A DNA stretch of 64,000 nucleotides from Megamerina dolium (Eukaryota; Arthropoda; Insecta; Diptera; Megamerinidae). A program made the translations under genes and the position numbers. A model generated the notes under the pieces. The model did no database searches. It saw nothing but the letters and a program-made list of their open reading frames with translations, and was not told where the DNA came from. Below are positions 46,450 to 58,251 of this stretch, piece after piece; position 1 is the first letter of the stretch, and every line of letters starts with the position of its first letter. The stretch is taken from the NCBI GenBank assembly GCA_963854835.1, contig OY978526.1:43625140-43689139 (forward strand), given 5' to 3'.

Positions 46450-46728
46450 TTCTTGTTGTGCGTACTAAATTTAAGACAATTTAGAAGCCGATTAGCCGAT
46501 TCCGAACGACAGAACCCTTGTGACATTACTTTTCCTGAGCTTTGTCACAGAGCTTTTTCGAAAGCTTTTTCATGGCAAATTGTTGCTGCCGGAAGAATTG
46601 GTAATTGCTTGTCGTCAGATCCGAAAGAAAAATTGTTCAATATTATAGTTGTGCTTCAGCCGGGGATTGAACCCACGACCTACTGATCATAAGGCCAACG
46701 CATCAACCGGCTGAGCTACGGCACCCCA
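46450..46728 (-). mobile_element. SINE copy G, complete tRNA-like head
   Basis: Minus-strand copy whose head is the best preserved: A-box TAGCTCAGCCGG (complement of 46707-46718) and B-box GGTTCAATCCC (complement of 46663-46673). The body follows through CTCTGTGACAAAGCTCAG and ends prematurely around ACGCACAACAAG, so the 3' tail is missing. Confidence 0.9.
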
Positions 46729-46729
46729 A

Positions 46730-47382
46730 CAAATATTAGCTTGTATAAATTGTTGGGCCAAACAATCAGAAAGTAGAAATTTATATGCTTGTCACATTTT
46801 AAGTACAAAAGTTTGAGAACGAAGAAAGTGCATTTATTTTGTGCTAGAATTGTAGAAGAAAACACAAACGGAAATTATATCAAAATTATTCTTAGAACAG
46901 TTATTCGGTTATATCCAATTTTCAACATTTTTAAAGGACATGCGCACAACTTGTTGCTCAAAACAACTGTTTACATTGATGATGTTTAAGCCCAAATTAC
47001 AACTGGACGTCGGCAGAGCCTGTGGCAGCTTTCGAAAGCAGCTGTTCACTGCGGATACACACATTTATTGCCTTTGTAAATACAAATTTGTCTACATGAC
47101 TGCATATTTATGAAACTTACGGTGATTTCGTCTATACTAAAAAATATTACATTTTCACTGCCCTCTTCTTTTTCGTTTTTGATTCTAAAATCAATACAAA
47201 CAGGTGTCAAAATCGGTGTTCGTTTCTTAAAATGCCACACTTAAATATGCTAAAAAAGGCACATTTTCTGCACTGCGAATCTTTGTCAGATGTTTGCTCT
47301 GAAAATCAGTTGATTGCTTAAAACGAAAGTATTACGAAAAGCATGTGCTAGACAAGGATAGATATACAATCATATTCCTGTG
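46730..47382. other. intron sequence without recognisable feature
   Basis: AT-rich, nothing assigned. Confidence 0.4.
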
Positions 47383-48118
47383 TTAAGGGGTTACACCACT
47401 GTAGAATTTTCAAAAAATGGAAAAAAAATTTTTTATCTTATATAGTCATTAATAGTCTCAAAAATAATATACTAAAGGATGGAAGGCGGGAAAAATGTCA
47501 AAGTGTGTGAATTTCGAGTTTTGCCGCAAGCCGTCTGAGGTATTCTCCAAGCACCTATAAACTTTAAAAGCGTTTTTCTCGAAACCACTATTTTTGAGCT
47601 GGCCGGAAACATAACTCGAACAAATCTTAACCGATTGATTTGAAAATTTTTACAATACATTTGAAATCGTTTTCTTCAGCGACGTACGTAGGGGTTTTTT
47701 GAAAATGTGCATATTTTTTTATTTATAAACAATTTTTTGACGATTTTTTAGGTGAAATTTCGAACTTTTTCTTCAAAGGGTCGCCATTTTACGAAAAATC
47801 AATTAATCCAAAAACCCCTACGTACGTCTCTTGCTATTGTAATATGGAATCAAAAAATATTCGGTTTGTTGTTCCAGATCGAAAATTGCGGGCGCTAGGT
47901 TTCCGGCCGTGCATCGCGGTGAAAAAAACGCATCAGCGGGGAAATGCTGCACAGCCGCCATTTTGTTTTTGAATCGCGCAACTTAATTGTTTTTTTGGAC
48001 TTCAAGATTGACATTAAAAAAATAATTTTTACAGAATTTGAATATCTCCTTTTGTTTGGACTACGAAAATTCCCGAAATATGCCTTATTTTGTGCTCTAC
48101 AGTGGTGTAACCCCTTAA
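47383..48118. mobile_element. TTAA-flanked palindrome-ended element (piggyBac-like MITE)
   Basis: The ends are TTAAGGGGTTACACCACTG and its complement CAGTGGTGTAACCCCTTAA, so each side carries TTAA, the usual piggyBac target, next to a 17-19 base inverted repeat. The 728 bases inside TTAA contain no transposase. A second inverted repeat lies inside: GACGTACGTAGGGGTTTTTT (about 47681) and AAAAACCCCTACGTACGTC (about 47810). Confidence 0.75.
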
Positions 48119-48119
48119 T

Positions 48120-48880
48120 TTGACATTTTGTCGAAAATATTTATAAAAAATGAATAGCCAATTACAATAACTGGATAATTTTAACGCAAAATTGTTTAAA
48201 TGACCTTCGGTGACCTTAAAAAAAAAGCTTATCTATACAGCAAGGCAGTGTTTTGTGTTCTTTTCTGAGTAGCCAAAAACGTGCATTTTTACAGTGCAAC
48301 ATCGAACAAATTTTACTTGGTGGAAGGGGAAAATTTTTTTATAGAAACGAAATCACAATTGAAATATGATTTAAAATACATTACAACAGCATCAGTTTGC
48401 TCCTCACTAGTGTCACCTAAATACTCAGCTAAATGAGCTAAATGTTAATGATCATGTTACTTGTAAGATCATTGAACATCAAGCTTAAGTTAATGAAACA
48501 ATTTGCAAAGACGATTAGTAAAATGGACAGTGCTTGCATATCGAGGTAAAAAAAAATGCCGGGAATAAGTTCCGAAGAATACCAGTTTAATATTTTCGGA
48601 CTGAAATCTTTTTCAAATCTTTTTTAAAAATTCGATGATGGACATTAAACGTAATCTTGGATTTGAACTAGTAGCTTCTTGGTCAACTACAAAGCCAATA
48701 ATTATGTGGAATTAGTGAACAACATGCTTGACACTTTTAAAGACCTTGCATATAACATGAGCATCAAGGCTCTCTACTTAGACAGCCATTGAGCTCATTT
48801 TCTCACTGACAGTTCATAACCTAATTGATGCAATTTTGCCATTGCTAATAGAGAGCCGTGCATAAGGTTTTTGTTCCTCT
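48120..48880. other. intron sequence without recognisable feature
   Basis: Nothing assigned. Confidence 0.4.
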
Positions 48881-48889
48881 TCCATTTTC

Positions 48890-49330
48890 CATTTTCACGA
48901 TAATCGATGTGAATGTCCCGCATGCATAACAAAAAACTGTCGACATGACCCTACAGACCCACCTTGGCCTACTTTAGTGTACGTTCACACGGAGAAGTCC
49001 ACTATTTTGACTGTTCCTTGGTGTGTGGTGTGTTGTGATAGATCTATGTTCGTCCAAGGTTAAGAAACGGTGCAGAAATAACATCGCCAAACACTCTTTT
49101 GAAATTCTCACACGATTGAGTGTGTTGTCAAGTGTTAGCAAACGCGGCCCTCTTCTTGCTGATAGCTTTTTCATGTCAAAATATTTATATAAAATGTGAT
49201 GTGACCCGCTCAGTTGAGATGCCTACAGCCTTAGCCACCTCACGCACATTCATCTCCAACCCTCCAATATCATTTCGTGGATTTTATGGACTATTTCTGA
49301 CTTAACAACCTCTTTTCCTTATGCCACAAC
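48890..49330 (-). mobile_element. mellifera-type mariner remnant
   Basis: Minus-strand frame MKKLSARRGPRLLTLDNTLN then RISKECLAMLFL and HRFLTLDEHRSITTHHTPR. This corresponds to the MKKLSARWVPRLL...DETWVHHYTRE part of the element at 22157. The first catalytic Asp is there (LDE) but the following Trp is lost. Frameshifted and truncated on both sides. Confidence 0.75.
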
Positions 49331-49639
49331 AGAATTCAGTAACTACTTCTTAATCATAGAAGTTAATGGTGCAGAGCCCCACGGGTTTCGTAAACTTATA
49401 GCCTAAGAGTGCGAACGGAATTCATAATGATATAATGACATGATCGGTTAACTGCCACGCTCACACGAAGCAATCAGAGTCTACCATCGGAATTTAAAAA
49501 ATGTCTAACTTGCTATAACTCTCGCATAATATATTGTACTATCGATAATAAGACCACTTATTACGGCAGGTAGGTAGATGTGGGACAAAAAACTGTTTAT
49601 TTGTTTTTTTTATTGAAATGATTTTAAATAAAAGTACAT

Positions 49640-50650
49640 CAAGTAATACCAGGGCGGTCCCAGAACTACCTGAACTGACATACATATGGCGGCAGTAGTT
49701 CGGAAAAAATTACTTTGGTGAAAAGTGGCAACCTTATAAAACATATGTGTTAAGTTTCAAGGAGCCACGTTGTTTAGTTTTTTTTTTTTTTTGAGCCATC
49801 GAAAGTTAACGACCTCAATGAAATTGTAAACATGGAAAAAATTGGTCACCGTTATGTAATTCAATACTTTCATTTGAAAGGTCCCAGTCCAACGAATATT
49901 AAAGTCGAACTAGATTCTACTCTAGGGGAGTCTGCTTCTTCGTTTACGACCATAACATATTGGGTGGCAGAGTTTAAACGAGGTCGTACGAGCTGCCATG
50001 ACGAACACTCGATCAATAGATGTGGCCACGCAAGAAACGGTTAAGAAAAACCACAAAATGTTATTGGATAATCGCCGGTGAGCTAGGTGAAGTTACAGGC
50101 ATTTCAATTCGTATATTGACCGAAAAATTGGAGATGAATAAGCTGTGTGCAAGTCTCACAATAGAACAAAAACAACGTCGTGAAGATGTTTCCATAGAGT
50201 GTTTTGCGATGTTTCACAGTAATAAAGCCGAGTTTTTGAGTCAATTCGTAACCATGGATGAGACATGGGTCAACCAGTTCATACCTGAGACAAAGTAGCA
50301 GTCAAAACAGTGGATTGAAAGGGGAGAATCGTGTCCAAAGAAGGCGAAGACAGTTCCATCATGGGATGATTTTTATTGATTATCTTCAAAAAGGAAAAAG
50401 AATCAACGGCGAGTATTATGCTAATTTGTTACACATCCGCTATTGCGATGGCCAAAATAAATTAGTTAAAGCTCGAATTGCTTCAGCACGCACCTTATTC
50501 GCCAGATTTAGTTCCTTCTGATTATTTTCTATTTCCAAATTTGAAAAAAAAAAATTTGTGGTAGAAGATTTGCAACCAATGGAAGGTGATAATATTAAGA
50601 AATAAAGAAAATTTTTCTAATTTCTAATCATTTTGTACAAACTAAATAAA
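49640..50650 (+). mobile_element. mariner remnant, several frameshifts
   Basis: Transposase start MEKIGHRYVIQYFHLKGPSP at 49832, then ITYWVAEFKRGRTS. Frameshift, then ISIRILTEKLEMNKLCASLT and FVTMDETWVNQFIPETK with an in-frame TAG directly after, a deletion around GKVMxTVFWD, IFIDYLQKGKRINGEYYANL, and a frayed C-terminus. Related to but distinct from the 22157 element. Possible ends CCAGGGCGGTCCCAGAA (about 49651) and a less clear right end. Confidence 0.75.
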
Positions 50651-50789
50651 CTAAATTAAGTTCCGCCATCCCATAAGCACCCAGAACTTTTTCAATGAGA
50701 TTTAAAACCAAACTTAACGTAGATCATCTCGAGCGATGAATGAACAACTCTGTCATACTTAATATTTTAGCATTAGTGAAATTCATTTG

Positions 50790-51640
50790 AGGTTAGTTTT
50801 TACAACTATCCTCTCTCATTTTGCAGTATGACCTCCAGAATGGCCTGCATCACCGATGTAATATTGCTTTTCAAGTCTGGAATCGTCTTCGGATCATTCA
50901 CATAGACTTTATCCGTAGCCCCACAGAAAAAAGTCAAACGGCGTCAAATCGCATGACCTGAGCAGCGAATTCACATCACAAAAAATTCAAATTGAGGCAA
51001 GCTGGGTGTGGTGTAACGCCGTCCTGTTGAAAACACTTATCGTCCAGACCCTGAGTTTAAACCTCCGGCACAAAATAGTTCTCCAACATAGTGTGGTACC
51101 GCTCAGAATTGACATTTTCGATGTATCCGTCCTCAGCTTCGAAAAAATACGGCCCGATGATGCCTCCGACCCATAAACCGCACCAAACAGTGTCTCGCGG
51201 TGGATGCATTGGCTTCTCAACATAGCCGCCGAGGTGGAAATGAGTAGTCCGAAAGGATGATTTTTTGGAAAAAATCATAATCTTCAGAAATCATTTGCAG
51301 GGCCCAATCAGCGAATGTACAGCGTTGAGCATAGTCACGAGGCAACAGCTGCTTCGTCAATTGGACTTTATATGGGTGTAACTTCAAGTCCAAACGTAGA
51401 ATTCGACCTTGCGCACAGTTGTTTCTCTAATATGGTGATTGCGAATCGATCGTAGCGCATGCATCATCGACTTGGAATTTAAGATCCAAAATCGACGATT
51501 CCAATGCGTTGTTCTTTCGAGGAGCGTTCCATAACTAAAATCCTCCACTGAAACGATGACAATGATGCAAAATATGGCGGGAAAAGATTTTAATTGATAA
51601 CAAAGTATCACGCCTAGATTTGGAACACACTGTATTTTAA
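50790..51640 (-). mobile_element. DD41D-like mariner, third lineage
   Basis: Minus-strand fragments: CTFADWALQMISED, FSKKSSFRTTHFHLGGYVEK, HPPRDTVWCGLWVGGIIGPY, then ENVNSERYHTMLENYFVPEV, and a QQDGVT-like block that reads into a stop. The final Asp block is deleted (about 50950-51000). Layout resembles the rosa-type copies at 20.5 and 40.6 kb but the sequence differs strongly. Confidence 0.7.
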
Positions 51641-51644
51641 AATT

Positions 51645-53460
51645 TGATCATGGCATTTCATATTTAGCACATAAGTTAATTCAGCTCTTTGAGAAGATGA
51701 CTTAAATTTAACTTTGGTTCTGAACGTTTCAGTACCATATATAGTATGCCATACTATGGCATAATATATATAATTTTAGACATAAGTGCAGACTAGCACA
51801 CTCTGAGGGGAAAAATAATAACTAATGGTTTTGTATAAGTTAATTTTTGTGAACTCAATGAATCAAAAATTTTTCACCGGAAGCGCTTACTAAAGGCGCG
51901 GTCAAAGTCAAAGTTCAAATTTCAAATCAAAATTACCTCATATCCTCGCAATTTTTTTTTTTTTTTGACATGGGTCTCATATAATAGCTTTTTACTCATA
52001 TATAACATTTTATATAAATTATTTAGTTTTTTTAAGCTATGAAAAAAGTAAAAACTTTTTTAATATTTTAAGAAATGCCTTAATCACTTTTTAAAATGTT
52101 GGGATCGCCTTAAATGCCAGTTAATTTCCTTTCCAATGGTATGTAACATATATTTTTAAATAATTTCTTTATATTTTTAATGATATTTTAAAATTCATAC
52201 TTTTAAAATTTTGTTCACTATGATCAAGCTTCAGTTTTGGTCGGAAGGCCGATTTCGGACATATAAAGGTTATTTTTTTAGCTTCCGGCCAAAAGACGGC
52301 TACTAAAAAAAATGTTGACGCTAATAGTATGTTTACACATAGAGAGTACTACAACTAGATTACGAAAATATATCTAGTCGTTTACACAGTAAGATTTGTT
52401 TCAAAAGGGATTGTTAGCTGTCAAAATCCAAGGCCAAATCAATGCCAATTCAAATCTATCATTTTTTACTCCCTTCTTCACGAAATATTCGATTAAAATC
52501 AGAGTTTCATAAAGGAAAATCTAACAAAGTAATCAGGATTTGCACAAAATTCTAGATTATGGTGGTAGTAATTTTAAAAAATGAAAATTATCTCGTATAG
52601 ACAATTATCTCGTATAGAAAATTATCTCGTGTAGACAAACTATAAAATAGGTCGCAAAGCCAACTTCGGCCGTATAAGGGTTCCTTTTTTTACCGACCGG
52701 CCGAATACATGCTACTTAAAAAGACTTTGACGCCAAAATAAAATTGCGAGGTTAATGAGTAATGTTGTTTCGAAAACTTCTTCTGTAGTCATTTGCGCTG
52801 AAAAATGATTGGTGCAATATTTTCACTAAAATACGTTCTATATGATGAAAAAAATGTTCGCTCCAAATGAGCTATTCTGCATTTGTTACGTTTTGTTCTG
52901 AACTATTAAAGTAACAAAGAATCTACCTTAAGAACTTTCACTTTTTGGGAGAAGATAAGTAAATTAGAAAAAGGTTCTGAACTAGAACGATGAATACGCC
53001 TTTAAGGTCGGATCTATTTTGACGTCACACTCTTAAGGTTCTTATTAATGGATTTACATTGCGATGAGCTTTATGTCTACAAGGAAATTTTAAATAATCA
53101 AATTATTTTTTTTTTTAATTATTTTATGACATATATATAAAAAGCAAACATCCTACTGGAACCAAGGAATATTGAGGTGCTATTGAAATCATACTTTGGA
53201 CTGTAAAAGCAGCAGTCACTACAATACGTCAGTGAATGTTTCTTAATAATTGCAACATTATGTACGAAAATAACCTTGAAGGTTATTTCAATTAATGAAA
53301 GAAAATAATTTGAGGTTATTATCTATGTGTTTTTAATCGGTATTATTATACAAGGTTGTAAGCAATACTAATCACATAACTTTGGAAGGTCCGTATATAC
53401 GTAAGTTATCGGTTTCGTGTTTTCGTTAACAGAGAATTATCTGCAGAATGTGTATAACTA
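51645..53460. other. sima intron 1, 5' end, mostly unassigned
   Basis: No gene. Contains a diverged direct repeat pair of about 105 bases (52227-52330 and 52641-52745) and a short tandem ATTATCTCGTATAGA run (about 52588-52635). Otherwise AT-rich. Confidence 0.45.
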
Positions 53461-53465
53461 CTTAC

Positions 53466-53569
53466 CTTCGTTTCTCCTTTGGTTTTCCGTTTGCAGTTAA
53501 AGCCGGTCCTCCTAACTTGGATACATCACCATTCTTGGTGGTATTAGGGTTTGCACCAATAGAAACCAT
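53466..53569 (-). CDS. sima: sima (HIF-1-alpha), canonical first coding exon (1A)
   Basis: This exon encodes the first 34 codons and two bases of the hypoxia-inducible factor alpha orthologue, a nuclear bHLH-PAS activator that pairs with Tango/ARNT on hypoxia response elements. It begins MVSIGANPNTTK and ends GKPKEKR. Drosophila Sima, as I recall it, also starts MVS and reaches its bHLH through [16 protein letters not shown]. The exon ends CGA-AG at a consensus GTAAGT donor (phase 2). The exon at 2816 starts with the missing G, giving AGG (Arg) and then NNEKRKEK. The intervening intron is therefore about 50.6 kb. No upstream untranslated exon or core promoter could be fixed. Too short to be found by length alone; identified by motif and phase. 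Confidence 0.88.
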
Positions 53570-55365
53570 TTTGGTAATTGTAAAACGTTTCCCACTGGTA
53601 ATCCAATATGAAAGCTATTCAGTTAAGTGACGAGTTAAAAATATTGACAACTAGTGTGTATTATGTATTATTATGTGTTAAACTTCACAGTCTATTCCAC
53701 TTCTATTGAAAAAAAAAAACTTTTTAATTTTTGTACACAATTCTTAAATATTTTGCATTCACTGTGGAATATCACAGTTGTTTTTTATGTATTTACTTTC
53801 GAAGGTTTTCCTTTATTTCGATCGTATTATGTACATTTATGAATATATGTACGTGTATGAATATATGTATATTATTGTATTTTGATTTTATTATATATAT
53901 ATTTTTTTTCTTCCAAAAACACAAACACTCGTACTGTATTAGAACACTTTATCACGGTAAATTGTACGTATTTAGGGACATATAATTTATGGAATTTCTG
54001 ATGATATTCTTTTACATAGATGATTTTTTATTCGAGACAATTTTTTTTGTTGTTGTGGGCTAGACATGAATTCACTTTAAATTTAGCAGAACGAAGAAAG
54101 CGATTTCCACCACTCACGCACTGGCGGCTGTTGGGAACTCAACTTTCTTTTCCTTATTCGTTTCGCCTTTAGACGCACTTCGATCAATTGTAACAATATG
54201 GATATTTATGTATGTTCACATCAGTCAAAATATCCACATTTTAGTTGCTAAAGTATTGCAAGTTTTTATTTGTAAATAATTTTAAGAATTGCATTAAATT
54301 CACGAAAGATTATTCTCTAATTTTATTCAACTCACTTGTTTCACGAATTAATTTTATAAAAAGTTCATTTTCATCACGTCTTTTAATGATTTCTTCACTT
54401 TACACGACATACGGTTTTGTGGAAAAAAATTCACGAAGGCAAGAATAGCGACGACACAAAAACACTTCGTTCAGTTTATTCATCGAAAGTGGCATGAGGA
54501 CCAATTTAACACACACACTATGAATAGAATATAGGAAAGGTTGCTTTTATGAATTAAATAAAATATATCTCATGTTCCAGAACATATATGTATTAAAATC
54601 TTTTTGCTTCAATTAGACATTATAAATGCTACCATAACGACTGTGACACTATTACAACATTTACTCATTTACTCTTTCTTATGAATTAAAATTCAGTAAA
54701 GTTAACACAGCAATTAAAATTCAGTAAGGCAAAATTATCGTACTAAGTTTAAGCGCACAAATCTCTAATGGATGTTTTCGTTAACTTTATCAAAATATTA
54801 TTATGCCTTCTCTTTTACACAATGATAGTGCGAGTGAATAGAAAAACAACATGTCAAGCTGTGAATTAGTAAACAACAATGTGACCATAGTTACAAAAAT
54901 CATAAATTATAAAGGTATTGCAACAATTATAATTTGATGAGATTTCAGAAAAGTCAATAACTTAAACAAATCTTCTAAACAGTTTGAAGAACCGATTAAG
55001 CACTTGACATAAAAAAAGAGCACTTGACATAAATTGCACTTAAATTCACAGAAACTCTGTAGTATACGTTCAACAATTGCTCACACATCTTGTCAATAAA
55101 GCGTTCGCGTTCTGAATTTTTATAACCGAGAATCCAAAAAAGAAAGCATACAAATGTCAGAGAACTGTAAAGCTGAAGCTTTATACCAGGTGTTTCAGGC
55201 GTGGAAGCTTTAGGCCCTCAAACCTAAAAGATGATTCAGTGCAATTGTATGGAAGCTGCTCCGCAACCGAAGTCCGAACAGCATGAAAAATGCAAAATTT
55301 CGAATTTGTTTAAGGCATCTACTGACAGTTCGAACATTAATGCATAGTTTTGTACTAACTATGTC
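53570..55365 (-). other. 5' flank of sima exon 1A (UTR/promoter region)
   Basis: TE-free AT-rich sequence upstream of the canonical ATG. Slightly GC-richer sequence around 54080-54180 (ACGCACTGGCGGCTG) may mark the promoter or a 5' untranslated exon, but no TATA box or splice pair could be assigned with confidence. Confidence 0.4.
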
Positions 55366-55369
55366 CGAC

Positions 55370-55665
55370 AATAATTTATATAATCAACTCTATTTATCAG
55401 CTATCCACAATCATTCTTTAATTTAACTTGCCATTGTGCGTAGTTGCCTCGATCACTTTCGGAATTCAATTGATTCATTTGTCAACAACTGGCCCTATTT
55501 ATACTCTGTGGCAACACTCCAGAATCTTCCTTTTTCGTAGTCGAGTTGCTTCTATTTCTTTCTCGTTGGCTGTTCTGGTTATCGCCTATTTCCTTTTTTG
55601 ACATTCGTTTCGGTGAATAACCAACCATCGATACTCATTACACTAACTCCTTCTGTAATTCCCCC
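55370..55665 (-). mobile_element. Gypsy-type LTR fragment L1
   Basis: Plus-strand reading ATCAACTCTATTTATCAGC, CTCGATCACTTTCGGAATTC, CATTTGTCAACAACTGGCC and CTATTTATACTCTGTGGCAA is shared with the LTR-like repeats at 58.5, 58.7-59.5 and 63.05 kb. In the minus orientation this contains a TATAAATAG promoter motif, as expected for the LTR U3/R. It lies on the 3' side of the broken Gypsy element. Confidence 0.7.
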
Positions 55666-55959
55666 TAATATGACACAAGTCGATCCAAGTTCACTACTTT
55701 CAACTTTGCTATTTTATTCCAGGCACGTTAAATACGATACACTACGTCATTAATTTTTGTTATTCAGGCATGAGATGGAAACCGTATGGATTCAAAACGA
55801 AAACGAAATTTCAAATCGTAAGAATTTGTTTTGCGTGTGTTGGAAATCGCACGATTTCATTTAAATCTTCATCTCTTTTGTGGTGCTTGACGTATTGGCC
55901 TAGAATATTAATTTTTTTTTTTTTAAATACTAAGAATTTCCGTAGACACTCACAATAAG

Positions 55960-56790
55960 TATTCATATCTTACAAACTAACTTAAAATTATGTGATATTC
56001 CCGTTGTTCCATCACAATTTGTTGAGTCGCGAGGTTTAGCAATTGCACAGCGTATTCAATGTGTCGTCGATGGCCTCTGCTCAGCAACAATTGCCCAGCA
56101 AGGGGAGTCGGATGGTTGTGTAATTTTTGAATGTAGCTTCTGAAGGACTTTGCAACTTCCTCAGATATTGTGGGTACATTCAAATCTCGATGGATGTTAA
56201 CGTTCCTCATATACCAAGGCGCGTTCACAATAATTCGCAGACACTTGGATTGTATTCGCTGCAATTTTTCGATATTTGAGGGAGATGCGGTGCCCCATAA
56301 CTGAATACCATAAGTCCAGATTGGCTTTAGGGTTGCTTTATATAATAGCACTTTGTATTCGAGATTCAACTTTGAGCTTTTGTGTAACAGCCACCATAAC
56401 TGATTAATTTTAAGCTTGATCTGAGTTTTCTTTGCCTCTATGTTATTGTTCCCGGTCAGCTTTCTGTCGAGGTGAATACCCAAGTACTTTGTTGAGGTAC
56501 ATTGTGGAACTGATTAGCCATTTATTTCAAGTGGTGGACATATATCTAGCCTTAGCGTGAAGGTTGCTTCTAGCCCAATTACCGTCACTCGGGTGGATGG
56601 GGGAATCAGTGAGAATTGTCCGATTTGAGTTTTTTGCTGATTTCCACAAAGAGTAGTCTGACGCTTCACCAGGTGTTAATTTGGCTATGTGATCTTCCAA
56701 CTCTTTGGTGTTGTTATTTTTTAGGCCTTGCTTTAGCTTTCGAGTGCTGTACTGTAGCTGCGTTTTCAGATACGGTGATCTGAATTCTTG
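55960..56790 (-). mobile_element. Jockey-like LINE remnant with large internal deletion
   Basis: Minus-strand order: TKELEDHIAKLTPGEASDYS and LWKSAKNSNRTILTDSPIHP, the linker that precedes the RT in Jockey LINEs. A frameshift follows, then TKYLGIHLDRKLTG, KATLKPIWTYGIQLWGTASP, and NIEKLQRIQSKCLRIIVNAP, the end of the RT. The whole RT core including its catalytic Asp box is deleted. Sits inside the Gypsy-derived complex. Confidence 0.8.
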
Positions 56791-56819
56791 CCATTGTCTC
56801 CGGAAATTTTTTTTTTGTC

Positions 56820-57146
56820 TTACTGATCTGTAGGTCGTGGTTCAATACCCGGCTGATGCATAACAAATTTAATATCGAAATGATTTTTCTTTCGAACGTT
56901 ACCCACCTGTCGGCAAACAATTGGCAATTCTTCCGACAGTATCAACTTGCCATGAAAAAGCTTCTACAAAGAACTCTGTGACAAAGCTCAGAAAAAGTGA
57001 TGTCACAAGTGTTCTGCCGTTCGGAACCGGCTAAAATAAGAAGGTCCATTCTAATACTGTCCAAAATTTAAGACGCACAACAGTAATGGAAGAGAAGCTC
57101 GGCCAATGAGCCCTTTGGGGCTTTAAGTGCCACATATTTATTTTTT
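56820..57146 (+). mobile_element. SINE copy B (5' truncated in the head)
   Basis: Begins within the tRNA-like head at ACTGATCTGTAGGTCGTGG, keeps the B-box (GGTTCAATACCC), and matches copy A almost throughout to AAGTGCCACATATTTATTTT. One of the least diverged copies. Confidence 0.9.
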
Positions 57147-58195
57147 TTATTTTCTTTCTAAGGCAATTATATTGGCTTGATGGCTTGATGGCTTGATGAT
57201 TTTATAGATATTACCGAAATGAAAATATGGAACTGTACTTCTTCCTGGTATTGTCACTGGTACCATTTCGATCTCTTTAGGTTCCACTAACGCTTTTCCA
57301 AATATGATGTTCTTATTTTTAATTTGTCTATCCGCATCCGCATCCAAATTAGCGCTTCTGATTTTGCTGAAACCTTTTAGTTTTGCGATATCAGTATTTG
57401 TTTGATGTTTACACTACGCTTGTAACCGATGTTCAATGGTAACTCGACATTTGCACAGCGTAGTATCCGTTGATTTAAATCTAACGTAATACCATTATCA
57501 ATCACGAAATCAACACCAATTATTACGTCATCGATGATGTCGGCCACAATGAATTCATCTTCCCACGTGTAATTTGCGATAGATACTCACCCGTTGCTAT
57601 ACGCAATTTTATTCCCATTAAAGGCTCAATCCACTTTACAAAATCGCTCGTTATTATAGAATGTGATGCACCAGTACCCAGGGTTGACATGAACTCCATA
57701 TTGTCCGGTTTTCGATCAATACACAAGCTGTTTGGCAAACGTTGCAGGTGTGAAATGTGAATAATGGGGCAACCCACTGTTGGAGTCAGCTCACGCCCCA
57801 CTGAATTGGCTCGATTTAGTTAACGATTGGTTTGTGTTAGTGGAGCTATCGCTGTCCACCTTATTCTTCTCCTTTTGTCTTTCCGGAAAATTCGATCTTG
57901 ATCACTTTCGTCATAGACGGGATTCTCGCTCTGTTGTTGTTGTTCCATAATGGTTTTCATGAATTCCATGAGTTGACCACTTGATTCTATCTTGCTCTCT
58001 TCCTCAGTTCACACAACTGCATGTATCTCGACTTCCTTAAAGAACTCATGTTCTTCTATATTAATACCCTAAGCTTCCATGGAGCCTCACCAGCATGATG
58101 ATGACAGATTCATCTCTACCAACAGCTTTTTAAGGTGGAACACTTGTAGTTGAACAATTTTCACCATATTGGCAAAATCCCACTTCTAACACCAA
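57147..58195 (-). mobile_element. Gypsy-type LTR retrotransposon remnant: primer site, protease region
   Basis: Next to a tRNA-Leu-like primer binding site (TGGTGTTAGAAGTGGGAT, complement of 58177-58194) lies a short leader/gag relic and then an aspartic-protease region. The protease reads ASHSIITSDFVKWI and later DVIIGVDFVIDNGITLDL. The catalytic Asp of the DTGAS motif has become Gly (GTGAS), and there is a frameshift at about 57570 and a stop at about 57385. No RT or integrase remains. Dead endogenous element. Confidence 0.78.
57165..57200. repeat. short (TTGATGGC)n tandem repeat
   Basis: TTGATGGC repeats about four times at the left edge of the Gypsy remnant. Confidence 0.8.
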
Positions 58196-58251
58196 TTAAA
58201 CGTTCGAGACTGTTCGATACTGGATTCTGTCAATAATAATTGCAACACTTA
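58196..58251 (-). mobile_element. Gypsy 5' LTR end (truncated)
   Basis: The sequence TTCGATACTGGATTCTGTC then AATAATAATTGCAACAC matches the end of the LTR-like repeat at 58.75 kb. It lies directly next to the primer binding site, as the 5' LTR end should. It is cut after about 55 bases by the MITE at 58252. Confidence 0.7.

Noticed and set aside
46663..46728. Possible true tRNA gene on the minus strand
   Set aside because: Same reason: it is the head of another SINE copy with the SINE body following.
57147..58195. Functional Gypsy retrovirus-like element
   Set aside because: No reverse transcriptase, integrase or envelope remains; the protease is broken and the LTRs are truncated and rearranged.
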